Part shown: positions 46,989-47,083 of the stretch, piece after piece | How positions within the stretch are numbered: position 1 is the first letter of the stretch | How the letters are laid out: every line of letters begins with the position of its first letter | From: Desulfosarcina cetonica JCM 12296 | GTDB lineage: Bacteria > Desulfobacterota > Desulfobacteria > Desulfobacterales > Desulfosarcinaceae | Reading direction: 5' to 3' | Length of the DNA: 47,083 nucleotides | Assembly: GCF_001311845.1 (NCBI RefSeq) | Contig: NZ_BBCC01000030.1 | Span: 1 to 47,083 of the forward strand | The notes under the pieces: model-generated | Told to the model about the DNA's origin: nothing | What the model saw: the letters and a program-made list of their open reading frames with translations, nothing else | The model's database searches: none | Program-made: the position numbers and the translations under genes

Positions 46989-47083
46989 GTGACCGACGAT
47001 CATAGTCATTTTTTGGGAAGAGCGCTGGCAATCCATCATCGATGCCTCGCCGCTGCGCCGTCGGCGTAAAGGCGGGGCCGAGG
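46989..47083 (+). CDS. Partial gene at window end, possible methyltransferase
   Basis: GTG after AGGAG starts VTDDHSH. Removing one T from the run at 47009-47014 gives HFWEERWQSIIDASPLRRRR, which looks like a real N-terminus; as written, the frame stops after 26 codons. The FWEERW opening is one I associate with class I SAM-dependent methyltransferases near TonB receptors, but too little is visible to be sure. It is probably co-transcribed with the receptor. Confidence 0.4.

Overview
The window looks like chromosomal DNA from a Desulfobacterota bacterium, probably an anaerobic sulfate reducer of the Desulfosarcina/Desulfobacteraceae type. The evidence is a CCG-domain heterodisulfide-reductase-like Fe-S protein with an apparent selenocysteine codon, sigma-54 control, an anaerobic CbiK chelatase, a NuoF-like flavoprotein with ferredoxin domains and an acyl-CoA degradation cluster. 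No rRNA, tRNA, CRISPR array or phage gene was seen. Assignment is by family recognition only; no search was run.

Layout. 0.1-4.2 kb: small housekeeping genes (FmdB-type zinc ribbon, inositol-phosphatase family, PepD dipeptidase, J-domain protein, two small membrane proteins). 4.2-6.6 kb: a NifX-like protein and a receiver-only regulator behind a good sigma-54 promoter, next to a PAS/sigma-54 activator with a variant GAFTGA loop. 6.7-8.5 kb: a hypothetical protein and the Sec-containing CCG-domain Fe-S oxidoreductase. 9.0-13.1 kb: a small protein and a pqiA-pqiA-pqiB-pqiC lipid-transport operon. 13.4-26.6 kb: a corrinoid locus opened by promoter, cobalamin riboswitch and intrinsic terminator, then a BtuB-like receptor, a membrane-anchored CobN/HmuS-like chelatase homologue, DUF2162, ExbB/MotA-type and DUF2149 membrane proteins, a BtuF-CbiZ fusion, a second TonB receptor and CbiK. 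27-29 kb: a lone NuoF-like fusion. 29.1-30.7 kb: decayed genes. 30.9-40.6 kb (minus strand): a leucine/isovalerate-type catabolic operon (acyl-CoA ligase, acyl-CoA dehydrogenase, enoyl-CoA hydratase, MCC-type carboxyltransferase, HMG-CoA lyase, XRE-cupin regulator, acetoacetyl-CoA synthetase, biotin carrier). 40.9-43.9 kb: a two-component pair. 44.2-47.1 kb: a MITE-like element, a structured leader, a third TonB receptor and the start of another gene.

How it may work together. The corrinoid locus is the most unusual part. It couples outer-membrane uptake to a periplasm-facing CobN-like protein, an ExbB-like motor module and a periplasmic binding protein fused to the corrinoid-remodelling enzyme CbiZ, all behind one B12 riboswitch. 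No BtuC/BtuD permease is present in the window.

Caution on sequence quality. From about 8 kb onward, roughly seventeen single-base lesions break otherwise well-preserved genes, nearly all as one missing base in a short homopolymer or G/C run. These look like uncorrected sequencing errors more than real pseudogenes, so such genes are given as one full-length CDS with the lesion noted. A 123-bp inverted-repeat element occurs four times, always at gene ends.
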